A stretch of 64,000 nt of DNA from Micavibrio sp. UBA7657 (GTDB lineage: Bacteria; Pseudomonadota; Alphaproteobacteria; Micavibrionales; Micavibrionaceae), in contig DLHX01000012.1 of NCBI GenBank assembly GCA_002483465.1, positions 62,001 to 126,000 on the forward strand, in the 5' to 3' direction. The notes below the pieces were generated by a model. That model saw only the letters and a program-made list of their open reading frames with translations, was not told the origin of the DNA and searched no databases. A program made the position numbers and the translations under genes. Below, in pieces: positions 59,952 through 64,000 of this stretch (position 1 is the stretch's first letter; every line of letters starts with the position of its first letter).

Positions 59952-61202
59952 TCAAATAGCCACAGCCGTCAGGGCGTTCCCCTGCACCGCTTTTGTGCGG
60001 ACCGCCAGCAATTCACCCGGTTCAGGCTGACCCTCAAGTTTCACGAGAGCGAAGTTTTCAGCACGGGCAAAATTATCCTTTTCCACAATAACGTGAACAT
60101 CTTTATTAATGTTTTGACTCAGGAATTTCTGAACCTGTTTTTCGCCAAGATTACGGAGACGTGCGGCGCGTTCCTTACGGATGGCTTTGTCGACAGACGG
60201 CATACGGGCGGCGGGCGTCCCTTCCCGCTCAGAATACGGGAACACATGCAGGAACGTGAGGTCACATTCCTCGACTATATCCAAGGTGCGCTGGAACATT
60301 TCTTCGGTTTCGGTTGGAAAGCCCGCGATAATGTCGGCGCCATAGGCGATATCGGGGCGGTATCCACGTGCGCGGCTGCACATCTGGATGACATCATCGC
60401 GCAGATGACGGCGCTTCATGCGCTTCAATATAAGATCATCGCCCGCCTGTAATGAAAGATGCAGATGCGGCATGAAGCGCGGCTCTTCGGCGATTAATCT
60501 CCAGAGATCGTCATCGATTTCGACGGGATCTAAAGATGACAGACGGAGGCGCGGCAGTTCAGGAACCAGCGCGAGAACGCGGCGGATCATCTGGCCGAGC
60601 GTCGGCGAGCCCGGAAGATCGGGGCCGTAGGATGTTATATCCACACCACTCATGACGATTTCTTTATATCCGGCAGCTGTGAGTGCACGGACCTGATCGA
60701 CAATCACGCCGATGGGCACCGAGCGTGAATTGCCGCGACCGTAGGGAATGATGCAGAACGTGCAGCGGTGATCGCATCCGTTCTGGACCTGTATAAATGC
60801 GCGGCTGCGGTCCTCAAAGCCAGTAATAAGATGCCCCGCTGTTTCTTTCACCGACATGATGTCATTGACGAGAACCTTTTCCTCGCTCTCAAGGCCCCAT
60901 GTTTCGGCTTTAAGTTTCAGATCGTTGCCGATGACCTGGTTCACTTCCGCCATTTCGGAATACATTTTCGGATTAACCTGCGCCGAGCATCCGGTGACGA
61001 TGATTTTTGCATCTGGGTTTTCGCGGCGCGCGCGGCGGATGGATTGCCGTGCCTGGCGCTCGGCTTCTTTTGTCACGGCGCATGTGTTGAAGATGATGGC
61101 GTCCTGCAGCCCGGCCTTTTTGGCATGGGTTTTCATCACCTCGGATTCATATGCGTTGAGGCGGCAACCGAATGTTACGACTTGCGGGTCGGACTTGGTC
61201 AT
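59952..61202 (-). CDS. mtaB: tRNA methylthiotransferase MtaB
   Basis: MtaB adds the 2-methylthio group to t6A37 of tRNAs for ANN codons. The 416-residue radical SAM protein has an N-terminal UPF0004 domain with Cys ligands (TFGCRLNAYESEVM, FNTCAVTKEAERQAR, TGCSAQVNPKM), the radical SAM cluster CDHRCTFCIIPYGRGNSRS, and SLDPVEIDDDLWRLIAE. A C-terminal TRAM-like part (NKDVHVIVEKDNFARAENFA) completes it. It is 9 bp after dapF, 24 bp before ftsY. Confidence 0.94.
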   Translation of the reverse strand: MTKSDPQVVTFGCRLNAYESEVMKTHAKKAGLQDAIIFNTCAVTKEAERQARQSIRRARRENPDAKIIVTGCSAQVNPKMYSEMAEVNQVIGNDLKLKAETWGLESEEKVLVNDIMSVKETAGHLITGFEDRSRAFIQVQNGCDHRCTFCIIPYGRGNSRSVPIGVIVDQVRALTAAGYKEIVMSGVDITSYGPDLPGSPTLGQMIRRVLALVPELPRLRLSSLDPVEIDDDLWRLIAEEPRFMPHLHLSLQAGDDLILKRMKRRHLRDDVIQMCSRARGYRPDIAYGADIIAGFPTETEEMFQRTLDIVEECDLTFLHVFPYSEREGTPAARMPSVDKAIRKERAARLRNLGEKQVQKFLSQNINKDVHVIVEKDNFARAENFALVKLEGQPEPGELLAVRTKAVQGNALTAVAI

Positions 61203-61211
61203 GCCGTGGTT

Positions 61212-62027
61212 TTAGATGTCTTTATAGATGCCGTCAAATACGAGGGCGGCAGCGCCGGTCATCAGGACACGGTTGTCATCGCGCCAGTGAATGCTGAGCG
61301 TGCCGCCATCGAGCACGATATCGGCTTTTCTCTCAGCCAAACCACGGCGAACAGCCGCCACAAGCGTCGCACAAGCACCGGAGCCGCAGGCATGGGTTTC
61401 GCCAGCGTTGCGTTCCCAGACGCGCATGCGAAGTTCGGTCGGACTGCGTACCTCGACGAATTCCACGTTAACCTTGCGCGGGAAAAGCTCATGGTTTTCG
61501 AAGCCGGGACCGATTGTTTTGACGTCGAGTTTTTCGACGTCTTTAACGAAGAATACCGCGTGCGGGTTGCCGACATTGACGCCAACGGGGTCTTTCACTT
61601 CGCCCTCGCCGATGCCGAGATGCAGCGTGTCGATTTCTTTCGCGAGCGGAATATCTTTCCAGCCGAATTTCGGTTCGCCCATGTCGGCGGTTATTCTTCC
61701 GTCTGGTTCCTTCCAGCACGGCAGTGTGCCAGCCACGGTTTCAATCACGACCATGTCCTTGCCGGTTTCGTTCATGATGAGCGAGGCCACGCAGCGCGTC
61801 GCGTTGCCGCAGGCTTCGGCCTCGGAGCCGTCCTGGTTGTAAATCGCCATGAACAGCGCGCTTTCCGGGTTCTTTTTAGGCTCGAGGATAATGAGCTGGT
61901 CGCAGCCGATGCCGGTCTTGCGGTTGGCTATGGCGGCGATTTTATGGGGCGCAGGCGGGCTCGTCCCGTCCCGGAGGTCGAGGATTACGAAGTCGTTGCC
62001 AAGGCCGTGCATCTTGATAAAGCGCAT
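61212..62027 (-). CDS. dapF: Diaminopimelate epimerase
   Basis: DapF interconverts LL- and meso-diaminopimelate for lysine and peptidoglycan. From ATG 62027 (MRFIKMHGLGNDFVILDLR) it is 271 residues; the frame stays open to 62048 but the longer start would abut a repeat. The two active cysteines are Cys73 in EACGNATRC and Cys214 in HACGSGACATLV. NVGNPHAVFFV is the other hallmark. It heads the dapF-mtaB-ftsY unit and complements lysC and lysA found elsewhere in the window. Confidence 0.96.
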   Translation of the reverse strand: MRFIKMHGLGNDFVILDLRDGTSPPAPHKIAAIANRKTGIGCDQLIILEPKKNPESALFMAIYNQDGSEAEACGNATRCVASLIMNETGKDMVVIETVAGTLPCWKEPDGRITADMGEPKFGWKDIPLAKEIDTLHLGIGEGEVKDPVGVNVGNPHAVFFVKDVEKLDVKTIGPGFENHELFPRKVNVEFVEVRSPTELRMRVWERNAGETHACGSGACATLVAAVRRGLAERKADIVLDGGTLSIHWRDDNRVLMTGAAALVFDGIYKDI

Positions 62028-62050
62028 GTTTTTCAATCCCTTACCCAACT

Positions 62051-62117
62051 GTCATTCCGGCGAAAGCCGGAATCCGGTACCATTTATCAACCCGATCCCG
62101 GCTTCCGCCGGGATGAC
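62051..62117. repeat. Palindromic repeat (GTCATTCCGG type) between dapF and ffh
   Basis: Left unit 62051-62074 (GTCATTCCGGCGAAAGCCGG...), with a CCGGC-GAAA-GCCGG tetraloop hairpin, and inverted right unit 62094-62117 (GATCCCGGCTTCCGCCGGGA...). It lies in the upstream region of both dapF and ffh and could influence the dapF leader. Confidence 0.9.
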
Positions 62118-62165
62118 AACAGGGACAGGAATATAGATCATAGGCCGCTAAAAGGCTATAAAACC

Positions 62166-62194
62166 TTGACTTTAAACCCCTTACCCCCTAATTT
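62166..62194 (+). promoter_or_regulatory. Tentative promoter for ffh
   Basis: TTGACT (62166-62171) and TAATTT (62189-62194) with a 17-base gap; the -10 is weak. A second TTGACG lies at 62215-62220 without a good -10. Either could serve ffh. Confidence 0.3.
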
Positions 62195-62290
62195 CCGGCC
62201 ATTCCACCTGACCTTTGACGTCAGTGTCTACGGATACACCCTAGTCGGCGATTACGCTCACTGGGGCGAAAAACTTGTTTGGGCTTTTGA

Positions 62291-63805
62291 ATGTTTGAAT
62301 CTTTAAGTACGAAACTCGGGAATGTATTTGGCAAGCTGCGCGGTAAGGGCAGCCTGTCCGAGAACGACGTCATGTCGGTGGCGCGTGAAATCCGCGTGGC
62401 GCTGCTTGAGGCGGACGTTGCTCTCCCCGTAGTTAAAGACTTCATCGAGGGCATCAAGAAAAAAGCCGTCGGCCAGGACGTCATCAAGGGCGTGAACCCG
62501 GGCCAGCAGATTGTGAAAATTGTTCACGACGAACTCGTCAAAATGCTGGGTTCGGAAAGTACGGATCTGAAATTCGGCTCAGCGCCGTCGGCTTATCTCA
62601 TGGTTGGATTGCAGGGTTCGGGTAAAACAACCTCGACCGCGAAAATCGCGAAATTCCTGACCGACAGGCAGAAGAAAAAAGTCCTGATGGCGTCGCTGGA
62701 CATCTACCGTCCCGCTGCGCAGGAACAATTGAAGCAACTCGGCACGCAGACCGGGATTGCCACCCTGCCCGTTGTCGAAGGCCAGAAGCCTGTCGACATT
62801 GCAAAACGCGCGATGGATACGGGCCGCAAGGAAGGTTTCGACATCGTCATGTTAGACACGGCGGGTCGCCTGTCGATTGACGAAGAATTGATGAAAGAAA
62901 TCGAGGCGGTTAAAAAAGCCACGAACCCGGTTGAGGTTCTGCTCGTTGCCGATGCGATGACGGGTCAGGACGCCGTCAACACCGCCAAAAACTTTGACGC
63001 CCGCGTGGCGCTGACTGGAATAATGTTAACGCGCGTTGACGGCGATGCGCGCGGCGGCGCGGCGATGTCGATGAAGGCGATCACCGGCAAGCCGATCAAG
63101 CTGCTTGGCGTTGGTGAAAAGATCGACGCGCTTGAGCAATTCCATCCCGACCGGATCGCGGGCCGTATTCTGGGCATGGGCGATATCGTTTCGCTCGTCG
63201 AGAAAACCATCGAGACCGTCGACCGCGAAGACGCGGCGAAAATGGCCGAAAAATTCCAGAAGGGTAAATTCGATTTCAACGATTTGCTCAGCCAGATGCA
63301 GCAGATGAAGAAAATGGGCGGCATGGGCGCGATGATGAAGTTGCTGCCCGGCCTTGGCAACATGGCCTCGCAGCTTGAAAATGCCGGTATGGATGAAGGT
63401 TTTATCAAGCGCCAGGAAGCGATTATTTATTCCATGACGCCAACCGAGCGTGCGAAGCCTGAGCTTCTCAACGCCAAGCGCCGCATCCGTATCGCGAATG
63501 GTTCCGGCACTTCGGTGCAGGAGATCAACAAGATCACCAAGCAGCTCGAGCAGATGCAGAAGATGATGCGCCAGGTGAAGAAGATGGGCACCGGCAAGAT
63601 GATGGGCATGATGAACAAGATGATGGGCGGCAAGATGGACGATTTGTCGATGCTCGCGGAATCGATGAACCCTGACGCGCTCGGCGAAGACATGGCCGCG
63701 ATGGAAGGCGAATTGGGGCCTAATCCTTTTGCGCCCGGCGGCGCGGCGTCAAATGCCAACCCGCTCGGCGATTTGAGTTCCCTCCTCGGAGGAAAGAAGA
63801 AGTAG
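62291..63805 (+). CDS. ffh: Signal recognition particle protein Ffh
   Basis: Ffh binds signal sequences and 4.5S RNA and pairs with FtsY. The 504-residue GTPase has the N domain, P-loop VGLQGSGKTTSTAKIAKFLT, DIYRPAAQEQLKQLG, MLDTAGRLSIDEELMKEI, TRVDGDARGGAAMSMK, and the Met-rich M domain (MQKMMRQVKKMGTGKMMGMM), with a Gly/Ala tail. The start lacks a strong ribosome site. It precedes rpsP in the standard order and is divergent from dapF-mtaB-ftsY. Confidence 0.97.
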   Translation: MFESLSTKLGNVFGKLRGKGSLSENDVMSVAREIRVALLEADVALPVVKDFIEGIKKKAVGQDVIKGVNPGQQIVKIVHDELVKMLGSESTDLKFGSAPSAYLMVGLQGSGKTTSTAKIAKFLTDRQKKKVLMASLDIYRPAAQEQLKQLGTQTGIATLPVVEGQKPVDIAKRAMDTGRKEGFDIVMLDTAGRLSIDEELMKEIEAVKKATNPVEVLLVADAMTGQDAVNTAKNFDARVALTGIMLTRVDGDARGGAAMSMKAITGKPIKLLGVGEKIDALEQFHPDRIAGRILGMGDIVSLVEKTIETVDREDAAKMAEKFQKGKFDFNDLLSQMQQMKKMGGMGAMMKLLPGLGNMASQLENAGMDEGFIKRQEAIIYSMTPTERAKPELLNAKRRIRIANGSGTSVQEINKITKQLEQMQKMMRQVKKMGTGKMMGMMNKMMGGKMDDLSMLAESMNPDALGEDMAAMEGELGPNPFAPGGAASNANPLGDLSSLLGGKKK

Positions 63806-63851
63806 TTTTTTTGTTTTTAACTTTTAATTTTAACACCTAAAGGAGACTAAC

Positions 63852-64000
63852 ATGGCAGTAGTAATCAGAATGTCCCGGGGCGGACGTCGTAATTTGCCCT
63901 TCTACCGTATCGTGGTTGCGGATTCCCGCTTTCCCCGCGACGGCCGTTATATCGAGCGCGTTGGCACATACAACCCGCTGCTGGAAACGGGCAATGAAAA
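63852..64000 (+). CDS. rpsP: Ribosomal protein S16, N-terminal part (cut by window edge)
   Basis: The first 49 codons read MAVVIRMSRGGRRNLPFYRI, then VVADSRFPRDGRYIERVGTY and NPLLET, the unmistakable bS16 N-terminus. An aaaggag ribosome site lies 7 bases upstream. In Alphaproteobacteria rpsP is usually followed by rimM-trmD-rplS, which would lie outside the window. Confidence 0.96.
   Translation, partial: MAVVIRMSRGGRRNLPFYRIVVADSRFPRDGRYIERVGTYNPLLETGNE

Noticed and set aside
60768..62306. Plus-strand open frame of 512 codons over mtaB and dapF
   Set aside because: It is antisense to two clear enzymes on the minus strand, has Phe/His/Asp-rich wording typical of shadow frames, and runs through a repeat.
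1..64000. tRNA genes, rRNA genes, CRISPR arrays, prophage or insertion sequences
   Set aside because: I scanned gaps on both strands and found no cloverleaf-like sequence, regularly spaced repeats or transposase genes; XerD is the only recombinase and is the housekeeping type.

Overview
The window looks like core chromosome of an alphaproteobacterium. GC is moderate (visually about 55 %). Several local gene orders are typical of Alphaproteobacteria, especially Rhodospirillales-like lineages: lysC divergent from ubiG; a HIG1-type twin-TM protein before etfBA; an LptM-type lipoprotein, lysA and a TIGR02302/DUF4175 protein; an MJ0042 zinc-ribbon protein beside ftsEX; a PpiC-type isomerase divergent from secA; aroK-aroB-HlyC/CorC divergent from xerD; J-domain protein-cobS-cobT; carD near rpoH; dapF-mtaB-ftsY divergent from ffh-rpsP; and a DUF2336 protein. 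The genus cannot be fixed from sequence alone. I saw no rRNA, tRNA, CRISPR array, prophage or intact insertion sequence.

Layout. 1-9.8 kb: aspartate kinase start, ubiquinone methyltransferase, ETF subunits, two unknown genes, a pentapeptide-repeat protein and the lysine decarboxylase block. 9.8-19.5 kb: a small gene with a strong promoter, a zinc-ribbon protein, ftsEX, a YdcF protein, a PlsC-DUF2125 fusion, then leftward tyrA, chorismate mutase, methyltransferase, Nudix and PpiC genes. 19.6-33 kb: secA, three overlapping enzyme genes, leftward CorC/aroB/aroK, an exported-protein pair, xerD, accA and a ribbon-helix-helix regulator. 33.4-41.8 kb: J-domain protein, cobS, cobT, a HicB-like/HicA-fusion pair, hisS, and an exported protein whose signal peptide is interrupted by a repeat. 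41.8-49.3 kb: sufE, clpX, DHH protein, LD-carboxypeptidase, carD, a degenerate phosphoesterase and rpoH. 49.3-64 kb: M48 protease, nuclease, prolyl iminopeptidase, pgk, DUF2336, AMP nucleosidase, a TrpF-like/RibA-like pair, ftsY, mtaB, dapF, ffh and rpsP.

Most genes are housekeeping: amino-acid biosynthesis (lysC, lysA, dapF, aroB, aroK, tyrA), envelope and division (ftsEX, PlsC, LptM, LD-carboxypeptidase), protein export (secA, ffh, ftsY), and stress control (rpoH, clpX, carD). Accessory or unexplained genes sit singly between these blocks and often look AT-richer.

The observations I rate highest are: (1) a two-gene, translationally coupled GTP-cyclohydrolase-II-like plus TrpF-like pair in which the TrpF-like protein lacks the usual N-terminal catalytic Cys; (2) a HicB-like gene followed by a HicA domain fused to about 400 extra residues with a hydrophobic effector-like segment; (3) a dispersed palindromic repeat inserted in frame between the n- and h-regions of a signal peptide; (4) a metallophosphoesterase-fold protein that has lost most metal ligands; (5) a base-pairing leader just before rpoH that could be an RNA thermometer; (6) an AT-rich mosaic segment inside hisS; (7) a PlsC-DUF2125 fusion with altered acyltransferase motifs. 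All alignments and counts here were done by eye.
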